Source: Albibacterium bauzanense (GTDB taxonomy: Bacteria > Bacteroidota > Bacteroidia > Sphingobacteriales > Sphingobacteriaceae). Taken from it: a DNA stretch of 64,000 nt. A program made the translations under genes and the position numbers. The stretch covers positions 62,001 to 126,000 of the forward strand of contig NZ_SMGO01000002.1 in NCBI RefSeq assembly GCF_004339765.1, in the 5' to 3' direction. The notes beneath the pieces were generated by a model. That model had not been told where the DNA came from and did no database searches. It saw nothing but the letters and a program-made list of their open reading frames with translations. Every line of letters starts with the position of its first letter. Position 1 is the stretch's first letter. This document shows positions 19,503 through 27,941 of this stretch, one piece after another.

Positions 19503-19534
19503 TTTGTTTTCGGGAACGTTCCCGAATATCTTTG
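19503..19534 (+). promoter_or_regulatory. susC promoter with operator in the spacer
   Basis: TTTG (19503-19506), 20 bp, then TATCTTTG (19527-19534) is a textbook Bacteroidota promoter. It should start RNA near 19540 and drive the susC-susD-susE operon and probably the downstream enzymes. Confidence 0.85.
19509..19526. promoter_or_regulatory. LacI-type operator, perfect 18-bp palindrome
   Basis: TTCGGGAACGTTCCCGAA is self-complementary over all 18 bases, with the central CG usual for LacI-family sites. It fills the gap between the -33 and -7 boxes of the susC promoter, so bound repressor would directly block RNA polymerase. The adjacent LacI-family gene is the obvious binder. No second copy was noticed in the window. 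Confidence 0.82.
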
Positions 19535-19591
19535 ATTCTACACAACCACTCTTAAAGGAAGATCAATAATTGAGAACTAAAACCCAGTAAA

Positions 19592-22500
19592 ATGAAAAAA
19601 CAATACTTAAAAAAGTTTAGTCTCTTTTTGTTTCTGACAATGCTGACCAACCTGGCATTTTCTCAAACAGGAAGCATCAGCGGTCTCGTGACCGATGAGA
19701 CTAATGAACCTGTGATTGGTGCGTCTATTTTTGTAAATGGAACGACAATAGCTACATCCACAGATTTAAATGGAAACTATGTTCTATCATCAGTTCCCAC
19801 AGGCAACCAAACCTTAACCATCCGATATATAGGATATCTCAATCAGGAACGTCAGGTTTCTGTTTCAGGAGATATTACTGTAAATATTCAGTTAGAAGAG
19901 GATGACCTTTTGCTAGATGAAGTAGTCGTGGTGGGATACGGTACGCAAAAGAAAAGCGATTTGACCGGATCAATCGCAAGTGTTTCTACTGATGATTTCC
20001 AACAAGGTGCAATCACAACCCCGGAACAATTGATTTCAGGAAAAATTGCTGGTGTTGCTATTACCTCCAATAGCGGTGCACCAGGATCAGGAAGCACCAT
20101 TCGGATTCGAGGTGGAGCTTCATTAAATGCAAGTAATGACCCGCTTATTGTTATTGACGGAGTACCTGTCAGCAATAGTACAATTTCAGGATCAGCCAAT
20201 CCTTTAAACTTAATAAACCCGAATGACATTGAGAACTTTACGGTTTTAAAGGATGCCTCTGCAACTGCTATTTATGGATCCAGAGCTTCTAACGGGGTTA
20301 TTCTAATAACTACCAAAAAAGGTAAAGTGGGAGCAACCAAGATTGACTTTAGTTCCCAATTTTCTATCGCTACTCCTTATAAACAAGCAGATGTTTTATC
20401 TGCCGATCAGCTTAGAGACTATGTTAATACACATGGAAATGACACATACAAAAGCTTATTAGGAACAGCTAATACTGACTGGCAAAAAGAGATTTTCCAA
20501 AATGCGGCCAGTACCGATAACAATCTAAGTATTTCGGGTTCCCTAAAAGATTATTTACCATACCGAGTTTCGGTTGGATATTTGAATCAAGACGGGATTC
20601 TTAAAACTGGAAGCTTAGATCGTATGACGGCAGCAGTGAATTTAAGTCCGAGTTTATTGAATAATCATTTAAAGGTGAACCTTAATGTAAAGGGAACCTA
20701 CAGTAAGAATAGATTTGCAAACCAAGGTGCTATTGGTGCGGCTGTTAGCTTCGATCCTACCCAACCGGTTTATTCAGGAAATGATAATTACGGTGGCTAT
20801 TTCGAATGGTTAGATCCGGATCCGACATCATCTACAGGAATTAAGCAATTGGCTCCTAGAAATCCGTTAGGCTTATTGGAACAAAGAAATGATAGAAGTA
20901 CAGTACAAAGAAGTATTGGAAATATACAACTAGATTATAGCTTGCCCTTTTTACCTGATTTACATGCCAATTTAAACCTTGGTTATGATATATCAAAAGG
21001 AGAAGGTACTATTGTAGTTCCTGAATCTGCTGCTGCTTCCTACCGTAGATTCCAAGATGACAATCAGAATTTCTATAGCGGAATAAACAATCAATATAAA
21101 CAAACTCAACAAAATCAACTTTTAGAGTTCTATTTGAATTACGGAAAAGATCTTGATTTTTGGAATAGTCGTTTAGATGTTGTTGGTGGTTATGCTTATC
21201 AGGCTTTTTCAACTACTAATTATAATTATGGCGATTACAGCATTGACGGTCAACTACGTCCGGGATCAACGCCATTATATGAATTTGATAAACCAGAAAA
21301 CAGATTGGTATCTTTTTATGGACGTGCCAACTACTCAATTAACAATCGTTACTTATTAACAGCTACTGTTCGTACAGATGGTTCTTCTCGCTTTAGTAAG
21401 GAAAACAGATGGGCAACTTTCCCTTCTGCTGCCTTTGCATGGAGAATTATCGATGAACCTTTTATGATGGATACTAAAGTTGTTTCTGATTTGAAACTTC
21501 GTATCGGTTATGGAATTACTGGTCAGCAGGAAGGTATCGGAAACTATGATTACATTTCCTATTATAACCTAAGTACCGGCTCAGCTCAATACCAATTTGG
21601 TGATGAATTCTATAACATGTATCGTCCGGGAGGTTATTATTATAACCGTAAATGGGAACAAACAGCTACCTCAAACATTGGTATTGACTATGGATTTTTA
21701 AACAACCGGATTACTGGTAGCGTAGACCTGTATTATAAAAAGACTAGTGATCTTCTCAATGAAATTGGACAGTCGGCAGGAACCAATTTCTCTAATAAGA
21801 TTGTTGCCAATGTTGGAACAATGGAAAACAAGGGAATTGAATTTGGCTTGAACGCCCAGGCTATCCAAAGAGATAATTTCAACTGGGACATCGGCTTTAA
21901 CATGACCTATAATAAAAATGAAATCACTAAGTTAACCATTGAAGATAATCCTACTTCTCCAGGAAATAAATACGCAGGAATTTCGGGCGGTACAGGACAG
22001 ACTGTTCAAATATTCTCGGTAAACTATCCTCGTAGTACATTCTATGTTTATCAGCAAGTATACGGCGACGATGGTCTTCCTTTAGATGGCATCTTTGTAG
22101 ATAGAAATGAAGACGGGGTTATTAATGAAAATGACTTGTACCATTATCAAAACTCAGATCCTAAACTATATTTCGGATTAAGCAGTAATGTTAACTACAA
22201 AAAATGGACAGCTGGTTTTTCATTAAGGGCTAGTTATGATAATTACATTTATAATAATGTATTCTCAAATACAGGAATTGAACGCAATATTTTAAATCCA
22301 TTAGTTTACTTAAATAATGGCTCAACAGATGTTCTAAACAGTCATATTTCTGGGAACATCAATGGCGATCGCACCTTGCTTTCGGATTATTACATTCAAA
22401 ACGGTTCTTTTATAAGAATGGATAACATCAATATAGGTTACAATTTCGGCAAAGTTTTAAAGAACGCCGGGGATTTAAGTATTGGATTTAATGTTCAAAA

Positions 22501-22615
22501 TGCATTTGTAATCACAAATTATAAAGGTGTGGATCCAGAATTAGGGAACGGTATAGACAATAACTTATACCCAAGACCGAGAACTTATGTTTTAGGATTA
22601 AACTTATCCTTTTAA
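19592..22615 (+). CDS. susC: SusC-like TonB-dependent outer-membrane transporter
   Basis: The 1007-residue protein has a signal peptide (to about residue 25), a carboxypeptidase-regulatory-like domain (GSISGLVTDETNEPVIGASI, to about 108), the SusC signature LLLDEVVVVGYGTQKK, and a plug domain (GKIAGVAITSN, IRIRGGASLNASNDPLIVIDG, SATAIYGSRASNGVILITTKKG). The rest is a beta-barrel ending in the aromatic LNLSF. It imports oligosaccharides across the outer membrane with energy from TonB, capped by its SusD partner 67 bp downstream. The context of three GH13 enzymes and a GH65 phosphorylase points to maltooligosaccharides. Confidence 0.96.
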   Translation: MKKQYLKKFSLFLFLTMLTNLAFSQTGSISGLVTDETNEPVIGASIFVNGTTIATSTDLNGNYVLSSVPTGNQTLTIRYIGYLNQERQVSVSGDITVNIQLEEDDLLLDEVVVVGYGTQKKSDLTGSIASVSTDDFQQGAITTPEQLISGKIAGVAITSNSGAPGSGSTIRIRGGASLNASNDPLIVIDGVPVSNSTISGSANPLNLINPNDIENFTVLKDASATAIYGSRASNGVILITTKKGKVGATKIDFSSQFSIATPYKQADVLSADQLRDYVNTHGNDTYKSLLGTANTDWQKEIFQNAASTDNNLSISGSLKDYLPYRVSVGYLNQDGILKTGSLDRMTAAVNLSPSLLNNHLKVNLNVKGTYSKNRFANQGAIGAAVSFDPTQPVYSGNDNYGGYFEWLDPDPTSSTGIKQLAPRNPLGLLEQRNDRSTVQRSIGNIQLDYSLPFLPDLHANLNLGYDISKGEGTIVVPESAAASYRRFQDDNQNFYSGINNQYKQTQQNQLLEFYLNYGKDLDFWNSRLDVVGGYAYQAFSTTNYNYGDYSIDGQLRPGSTPLYEFDKPENRLVSFYGRANYSINNRYLLTATVRTDGSSRFSKENRWATFPSAAFAWRIIDEPFMMDTKVVSDLKLRIGYGITGQQEGIGNYDYISYYNLSTGSAQYQFGDEFYNMYRPGGYYYNRKWEQTATSNIGIDYGFLNNRITGSVDLYYKKTSDLLNEIGQSAGTNFSNKIVANVGTMENKGIEFGLNAQAIQRDNFNWDIGFNMTYNKNEITKLTIEDNPTSPGNKYAGISGGTGQTVQIFSVNYPRSTFYVYQQVYGDDGLPLDGIFVDRNEDGVINENDLYHYQNSDPKLYFGLSSNVNYKKWTAGFSLRASYDNYIYNNVFSNTGIERNILNPLVYLNNGSTDVLNSHISGNINGDRTLLSDYYIQNGSFIRMDNINIGYNFGKVLKNAGDLSIGFNVQNAFVITNYKGVDPELGNGIDNNLYPRPRTYVLGLNLSF

Positions 22616-22644
22616 TTGATTAAACCATTTAAATAGTGTTTGGA

Positions 22645-22673
22645 ATTTTATTCTTCACTGCTTAAAATAAAAT
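22645..22673 (+). other. AU-only hairpin between susC and susD
   Basis: ATTTTATT (22645-22652) and AATAAAAT (22666-22673) are perfectly complementary around a 13-nt loop in the 67-bp gap. It is too weak for a terminator but could mark an RNA-processing or stability site that sets the susC to susD ratio. Confidence 0.3.
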
Positions 22674-22682
22674 ATAAAGAAG

Positions 22683-24272
22683 ATGAATCTATCATTAATA
22701 AAAACCATGATTGCCGCAGCGTTGATTACAACTGCAGCATCTTGTACAGATAAACTGGACCTTCTCCCAACAAATGATGTAACTGCAGATATTGTTTACA
22801 GCACACCAGAAGGGTACAAACAAGCTTTAGCTAAAGTGTATGGTGCTTATGCCCTTACAGGAAATACTGGCCCGGCAGGAAATAAAGACATTCAAGGATC
22901 TATCGATGAAGGAAACTTTACTGACTTTCTTCGTACTTATTGGTATGCGCAAGAGTTGAGCACAGATGAAGCCGTTTTAGGATGGAGCGATCCCGGATTG
23001 CCTGATTTCCATAACATGAACTGGTCACCAACGAATCCTGCATTAACCGGATTATATTATCGCTCTTTGTTCCAAATTACTTTGGCAAATGATTTCCTTA
23101 GACAAGCAACAGATGCCAAGATCTCTGAACATGGAATTACAGGTAGCGATGCCGATGCCATTAAAGCTTATCGAAGTGAAGTTCGCTTTTTAAGAGCTTT
23201 CCAATATTGGGTATTAATAGATCTATATGGTACACCTGCTTTTGTTACTGAAAATGATGTATTAGGAGCTAATTTACCTCAACAAATTCAAAGAGCAGAT
23301 CTATTTACTTACATAGAATCCGAATTAAAAGCCATTGAGACTGAACTATTAGACCCACGCACTAATGAATATGGACGAGCAGATAAAGCTGCGGCCTGGG
23401 CATTACTAGCTAGATTATATTTGAATGCTGAAGTATATACTGGAACTGCAAAATATAGTGAAGCTATTACCTATTCTAAAAAAGTAATTGATGCTGGTTA
23501 TAGTTTAAGTAGTGATTATCGTCATTTGTTTTTAGCCGATAATCACAAAAACAAAAATGAATTTATTCTGACCATTAATTATGATGGTACTCGCAGCCAG
23601 AGTTATGGAGGAACCTCTTTTATAACACATGCAGCTGTAGGAGGATCAATGCCAGCACAAAGTTTCGGTATTAGCGGCGGCTGGGGTGGTATCAGAACAA
23701 CAGAAAACTTACCTAAACTATTTCCCGATTATAGCGGAACTGCAGATAAGCGTGCACAATTCTATCAGGATGGTCAAAATATTGAGATCAAGGATATTAG
23801 TCTATTTACTGACGGTTTTGGAGTAACTAAATTTAGAAACGTAACACAAGCAGGAGTAGCAGGTTCAAGTTTAGACTTTGCAGACATTGATTTTCCATTG
23901 TTCCGTCTTCCAGAAATGTATTTGATTTATGCTGAGGCTACTCTAAGAGGAGGTGCTGGTGGCGATAAAGCTACTGCCATAGCTTATATCAATAAAATGC
24001 GGGAAAGAGCTTACACGAACACTTCAGGAAATGTGAGTGATATCAATTTAGATTTCATTTTAGATGAACGTGCAAGAGAATTGTATTGGGAAGGTTTCCG
24101 CCGTACAGATCTTATACGTTACAAAAGATTTGTAGAAAATTCATACTTATGGCCTTGGAAAGGTGGATCAAAGAACGGACAAGAAGTAGCATCGTATCGC
24201 ACATTATTTCCAATCCCTTCAGATGACTTAACGGCTAATCCGAATTTGAAACAAAACACCGGTTATAATTAA
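22683..24272 (+). CDS. susD: SusD-like surface glycan-binding lipoprotein
   Basis: The 529-residue lipoprotein has a signal peptide with lipobox cysteine at 21 (TTAASC). The SusD/RagB fold is indicated by the N-terminal tetratricopeptide-like region (YSTPEGYKQALAKVYGAYAL), EVRFLRAFQYWVLIDLYGTPAFV, WALLARLYLNAEVY and the C-terminal LDERARELYWEGFRRTDLIR with LFPIPSDDL. It sits on the cell surface, binds glycan and closes the SusC channel. The gene is immediately downstream of susC, the defining pair of a polysaccharide utilisation locus. Confidence 0.96.
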   Translation: MNLSLIKTMIAAALITTAASCTDKLDLLPTNDVTADIVYSTPEGYKQALAKVYGAYALTGNTGPAGNKDIQGSIDEGNFTDFLRTYWYAQELSTDEAVLGWSDPGLPDFHNMNWSPTNPALTGLYYRSLFQITLANDFLRQATDAKISEHGITGSDADAIKAYRSEVRFLRAFQYWVLIDLYGTPAFVTENDVLGANLPQQIQRADLFTYIESELKAIETELLDPRTNEYGRADKAAAWALLARLYLNAEVYTGTAKYSEAITYSKKVIDAGYSLSSDYRHLFLADNHKNKNEFILTINYDGTRSQSYGGTSFITHAAVGGSMPAQSFGISGGWGGIRTTENLPKLFPDYSGTADKRAQFYQDGQNIEIKDISLFTDGFGVTKFRNVTQAGVAGSSLDFADIDFPLFRLPEMYLIYAEATLRGGAGGDKATAIAYINKMRERAYTNTSGNVSDINLDFILDERARELYWEGFRRTDLIRYKRFVENSYLWPWKGGSKNGQEVASYRTLFPIPSDDLTANPNLKQNTGYN

Positions 24273-24308
24273 GGTTAGACTTTATATGTTCAAATAAAAA
24301 AAATAAAG

Positions 24309-25328
24309 ATGAAATCAATCAACTATATTCTTCTATTTACCATGATTTTTGTTTTGCTTGGATCATGTAAAAAGGATGAACAAAAAGCTATAGCTACCTC
24401 TGGAACGGCTACTACTTTCAGCGCATCCACTTCAACTGTTGCTCTTTCTAAGGAAAATGCAGACGAGCCAGTCCTTACACTAGAATGGACAAAAGCAGAT
24501 TTTGGCTATTCGGCGGAAATTGCTAATACAATTCAATTTGATGTACAGGGAGGAGATTTTTCGAATGCAAAAGAAGTTACTACGGATGTTGCTTCTCTTT
24601 CTAAGGAATTTCTAGGATCAGAATTTAACAACATGCTATTGTCTATGGATTTGCCAGTAGGTGAACCTGTGCAGCTAATTGCCCGGTTAAAAACTCAGAT
24701 CAAATCATCCACTTTAACCCCTGTTTATTCAGATGTGTTGAATTTGGAAGCTACTCCATTCTCATTAATCTCATATATCTATGTACCTGGAGATTATCAA
24801 GGTTGGAACCCTGCAACAGCCGATAGTTTAACTTCGCTAAAAAGTAATGGTATTTATGATGGGATTATTTATTTCCCAGATAACGCTGGTGCTTCTTTCG
24901 AATTCAAAATTACTACCGCTAAAAACTGGGATAATGGATATGGAGATGCTGGTGATGGTAAGTTAAGCACCGATGGAGGTAACTTAAAAGCACCAGGTGC
25001 AGGAAGTTATCAAATAAAAGCAGATCTAAATGCTCTTACTTTTGAAATGGTTTACAATCAAATGGGAGTTATTGGAAATGCTACACCAGGTGATTGGAGC
25101 ACAGATACAGATATGATTTTTGACAATGGAAAACAAACCTGGTCTGTTACAACCCAATTGGTAGCTGGAGAACTTAAATTTAGAAAGAACCATGATTGGG
25201 GAGTAAATTATGGAGGAGCTGATGGTACTGCTGTATTAAATGGTGATAACATCAAAATCACCGAAGCAGGCGAATATGTGATTACGTTAGATACAAACAC
25301 ATTAACATATAGCATCATTAAAAAATAA
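24309..25328 (+). CDS. susE: SusE/SusF-like starch-binding lipoprotein
   Basis: The 339-residue lipoprotein has its lipid-attachment cysteine at residue 20 (VLLGSC). An N-terminal SusE domain (ATTFSASTSTVALSKENADEP, LTLEWTKADFGYS) is followed by two repeats of the SusE/SusF carbohydrate-binding type. The first is about 153-243 (YVPGDYQGWNPATADSL, FEFKITTAKNWDNGYGD); the second is about 243-339 (VIGNATPGDWSTDTDM, LKFRKNHDWGVNYGG). Paired tryptophans of this pattern bind maltooligosaccharides in the Bacteroides proteins. It is a surface protein that helps hold starch but is not catalytic. The gene ends just before a strong intra-operon hairpin. Confidence 0.92.
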   Translation: MKSINYILLFTMIFVLLGSCKKDEQKAIATSGTATTFSASTSTVALSKENADEPVLTLEWTKADFGYSAEIANTIQFDVQGGDFSNAKEVTTDVASLSKEFLGSEFNNMLLSMDLPVGEPVQLIARLKTQIKSSTLTPVYSDVLNLEATPFSLISYIYVPGDYQGWNPATADSLTSLKSNGIYDGIIYFPDNAGASFEFKITTAKNWDNGYGDAGDGKLSTDGGNLKAPGAGSYQIKADLNALTFEMVYNQMGVIGNATPGDWSTDTDMIFDNGKQTWSVTTQLVAGELKFRKNHDWGVNYGGADGTAVLNGDNIKITEAGEYVITLDTNTLTYSIIKK

Positions 25329-25334
25329 AAAATG

Positions 25335-25383
25335 GAGGTGGTTCTTATAGTCGCAGACATCTTGTGGCTATAAAAACCACCTC
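25335..25383 (+). terminator. Strong hairpin between susE and the first GH13 gene
   Basis: Arms 25335-25350 and 25368-25383 pair over 16 bases with one mismatch around a 17-nt loop. Only a mixed TCTTATT follows, so it is more likely a partial terminator or an RNA stabiliser than a full stop. It would reduce enzyme gene expression relative to susCDE or protect the susCDE message. Confidence 0.6.
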
Positions 25384-25408
25384 TCTTATTCCATTTCAAT
25401 CTTCTACT

Positions 25409-27262
25409 ATGAAACTTAAATATATCCTTTCCGTCTTCTTATTTTTCATTTTATCTTCTTTATATGCTCAAATTCCATCTCTTGAGCGTATCGAACCTGC
25501 GAATTGGTGGGTAGGAATGAAAAACCCAAACTTGCAATTAATTGTCCATGGCAATAACATTGCTGAACGAACAGTTTCTATCGATTATCCGGGTGTTAGC
25601 CTTAAAAAGGCAAATCTCGTAGAAAATCCTAATTATTTATTTCTTGATTTAGAAATCTCTGCTACTGCAAAAGCAGGTACATTCCCAATTGTATTTCAAA
25701 AGAACGGAGAAAAGAACATTGAATTTCTCTATTCTTTAAAAGATAGAATAGTCGATGCGAATAGAAACCAAGGTGTAAACAACGAGGATTTCATTTACTT
25801 GATTATGCCAGATCGATTTGCAAACGGAGATCCTGAAAATGATATCGTAAAAGGGATGCGTGAAACGAGTTTAAATCGTGATTCGATGTATAAACGTCAT
25901 GGCGGAGATTTACAAGGGATTATAGATCATCTGGATTATATCGAGGAGTTAGGAGTAACCGCCTTATGGTTAAATCCAGTTTTAGAAAATGATCAGCCTA
26001 CCACATCTTATCATGGCTATGCTAATACTGAGAATTATAAAATCGATCCTCGATTTGGAAGCAATGAATTGTATAAGAAACTAGTTGAAGAAAGTCACAA
26101 ACGTGGAATAAAAGTTATTAAAGACCTGGTGCATAACCATATTGGCAGTCAACATTGGACTATGTTGGATTTACCTATGAAAAACTGGGTACACCAATGG
26201 CCAAGTTATACCAAAACAAATTATCGAGAACAAGTTTGGATGGATCCTTACGTTGCTCAAGCAGATAAAAAGATTATGGTTGACGGTTGGTTTGATAATC
26301 ACATGCCCGATGTAGATCAATCGAATCCTTTTGTAAAGAACTATATTACACAAAGCCATATCTGGTGGTTGGAGTACAGCGGCTTAGATGGTTTCAGATT
26401 AGACACCTATGCATATAATGACTTAGATTATATGGCTGAATGGGGGGAAATTATTAAAGAAGAATTTCCCAGAGTTACCTTTTTTGGTGAAACCTGGGTT
26501 CATGGGGTTCCCAATCAAGCATATTTTACACAGGGAAACACCCTAAATCAAGGATTTGATACGCAATTAGAAGGAGTAACTGACTTTCAGGCCTTATGGG
26601 GAATCAATGAAGCCTTAAATGGAAAATTTGGGTGGATGGACGGTGTGGCTCGTTTATATAATGTATTTGCCAATGATTTTGTTTACCAAGATCCAACCCG
26701 AAATGTAGTGTTCCTGGATAATCATGATTTATCACGTTTCTACTCTGTAATAGGAGAAGATTTCGATAAGTACAAATCAGGGATTTCTTGGTTAATGACT
26801 ACAAGAGGCATCCCACAATTGTATTATGGGACTGAAATTTTGATGAAGAACTTCTCTAATCCTGATGGGCTGGTAAGAGAAGATTTCAAAGGAGGTTGGA
26901 AAAACGATAAAGAGAATAAATTCATTCAAGATGGCAGAAACGCTCAAGAGAATGAAGCTTTTAATTTCGTAAAAACCTTAGCTAATTATCGTAAGAACCA
27001 TAAGGTATTACAGAGTGGTAAAATGATGCAATTTATACCTGAAGAAGGTATCTATGTCTACTTTCGATATAATGCTGATGAAACCATTATGGTTATCATG
27101 AATAGTAATGAAAAAGAAGAAGAAGTGACTACTACTCGCTTTGCTGAGCGCATAAACGGTTTTAATAAAGCGGTGAATGTAGTATCACAAGAAGAAATAA
27201 GCGAATTGAAAACAATAAAGATCCCTGCTAAAACCACTTGGGTATTAGAATTAAGAAAATAA
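25409..27262 (+). CDS. Periplasmic GH13 cyclomaltodextrinase/neopullulanase-type enzyme
   Basis: The 617-residue enzyme has a signal peptide (1-20, ending SLYA before Q), an N-terminal beta-sandwich of the cyclomaltodextrinase type (about 24-112, SLERIEPANWWVGM) and a GH13 barrel. Catalytic residues are visible: nucleophile Asp332 (GLDGFRLDTYAYND), acid/base Glu361 (FFGETW) and Asp440 (FLDNHDLSRF). A C-terminal beta domain ends VLELRK. It hydrolyses alpha-1,4-glucans or cyclodextrins to maltose-size products, as SusA does. The GTG at 25364 in the same frame lies inside the hairpin and gives no signal peptide, so the ATG at 25409 was chosen. pgmB starts 1 bp after its stop. Confidence 0.93.
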   Translation: MKLKYILSVFLFFILSSLYAQIPSLERIEPANWWVGMKNPNLQLIVHGNNIAERTVSIDYPGVSLKKANLVENPNYLFLDLEISATAKAGTFPIVFQKNGEKNIEFLYSLKDRIVDANRNQGVNNEDFIYLIMPDRFANGDPENDIVKGMRETSLNRDSMYKRHGGDLQGIIDHLDYIEELGVTALWLNPVLENDQPTTSYHGYANTENYKIDPRFGSNELYKKLVEESHKRGIKVIKDLVHNHIGSQHWTMLDLPMKNWVHQWPSYTKTNYREQVWMDPYVAQADKKIMVDGWFDNHMPDVDQSNPFVKNYITQSHIWWLEYSGLDGFRLDTYAYNDLDYMAEWGEIIKEEFPRVTFFGETWVHGVPNQAYFTQGNTLNQGFDTQLEGVTDFQALWGINEALNGKFGWMDGVARLYNVFANDFVYQDPTRNVVFLDNHDLSRFYSVIGEDFDKYKSGISWLMTTRGIPQLYYGTEILMKNFSNPDGLVREDFKGGWKNDKENKFIQDGRNAQENEAFNFVKTLANYRKNHKVLQSGKMMQFIPEEGIYVYFRYNADETIMVIMNSNEKEEEVTTTRFAERINGFNKAVNVVSQEEISELKTIKIPAKTTWVLELRK

Positions 27263-27263
27263 A

Positions 27264-27914
27264 ATGAGAGAAATTAATGCTTGCCTATTCGACTTAGATG
27301 GGGTTTTAGTTGATACAGCAATTTATCATTACAAAGCATGGCGACGATTAGCCAATGAATTAGGTTTCGATTTCACTGAAAAAGATAATGAAAAGTTAAA
27401 AGGAATCAGCCGTATACAATCATTGAAACTGATCCTAGAATGGGGTGGAATTAAGAAAACATCAAAAGAAATTGAAGAGCTGTCTCAGAAAAAGAATGAT
27501 TGGTATTTGGAAATGATTGCTGACATACAGCCAAATGAATTATTGCCAGGTTCACGAGAGTTTTTACAAGAACTGAAAGACCATGGTATAAAAATCGCTT
27601 TAGGGTCTGCCAGTAAAAATGCCATCATCATCTTGGACAAAACTAATATACGTCATTTCTTTGATGCCATCGTGGATGGGAATATGGTTCAGGCATCTAA
27701 ACCTGATCCCGAAGTTTTCTTAATCGGTGCTAAGCTTTTAAATATTCAACCTCAACAGTGTGTAGTAATTGAAGATGCGGTTGCTGGTGTAGAAGCAGCT
27801 TTAGCAGGCAATATGAAAGTCATAGGTATTGGTGATAAAGGAGTATTGAAAGAGGCAAATTTAGTAGTTGCCAGTTTAGCAGAAATGAGTATTGATCAAT
27901 TGAACAGTTTATAA
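27264..27914 (+). CDS. pgmB: Beta-phosphoglucomutase (HAD family)
   Basis: PgmB converts beta-glucose 1-phosphate, the product of inverting maltose phosphorylases, into glucose 6-phosphate. The 216-residue cytoplasmic HAD protein has the phosphorylated Asp10 and general acid/base Asp12 in LFDLDGVLVDT. The cap-domain segment IYHYKAWRRLANELG and the LKGISRIQSL loop are typical of beta-phosphoglucomutase. LGSASKNA, KPDPEVFL and VIEDAVAGVEAA provide the remaining HAD motifs. It is placed directly before the GH65 phosphorylase gene, the classic pgmB-GH65 pairing, so the function is well supported by both motif and context. Confidence 0.94.
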   Translation: MREINACLFDLDGVLVDTAIYHYKAWRRLANELGFDFTEKDNEKLKGISRIQSLKLILEWGGIKKTSKEIEELSQKKNDWYLEMIADIQPNELLPGSREFLQELKDHGIKIALGSASKNAIIILDKTNIRHFFDAIVDGNMVQASKPDPEVFLIGAKLLNIQPQQCVVIEDAVAGVEAALAGNMKVIGIGDKGVLKEANLVVASLAEMSIDQLNSL

Positions 27915-27941
27915 TCCTACTATTTGAAGGATTGATATTAT

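Larger units (their letters stand above)
19238..19591. other. Intergenic region between lacI and susC: two hairpins, then promoter and operator
   Basis: This 354-bp AT-rich spacer contains no credible gene. It holds an AAATTGTAA/TTACAATTT inverted repeat (19312-19320 with 19336-19344), which may end lacI transcription. A larger two-part hairpin spans 19371-19410, with outer arms ATTTATA/TATAAAT and an inner stem ACTTGTT-tat-AACAAGT. The susC promoter with its operator lies at 19503-19534. A single TTATCCACA (19286-19294) equals a DnaA box but stands alone. Confidence 0.7.

Noticed and set aside
25364-25408. GTG start for the first GH13 gene
   Set aside because: It lies within the hairpin and puts 15 charged or polar residues before the signal peptide.
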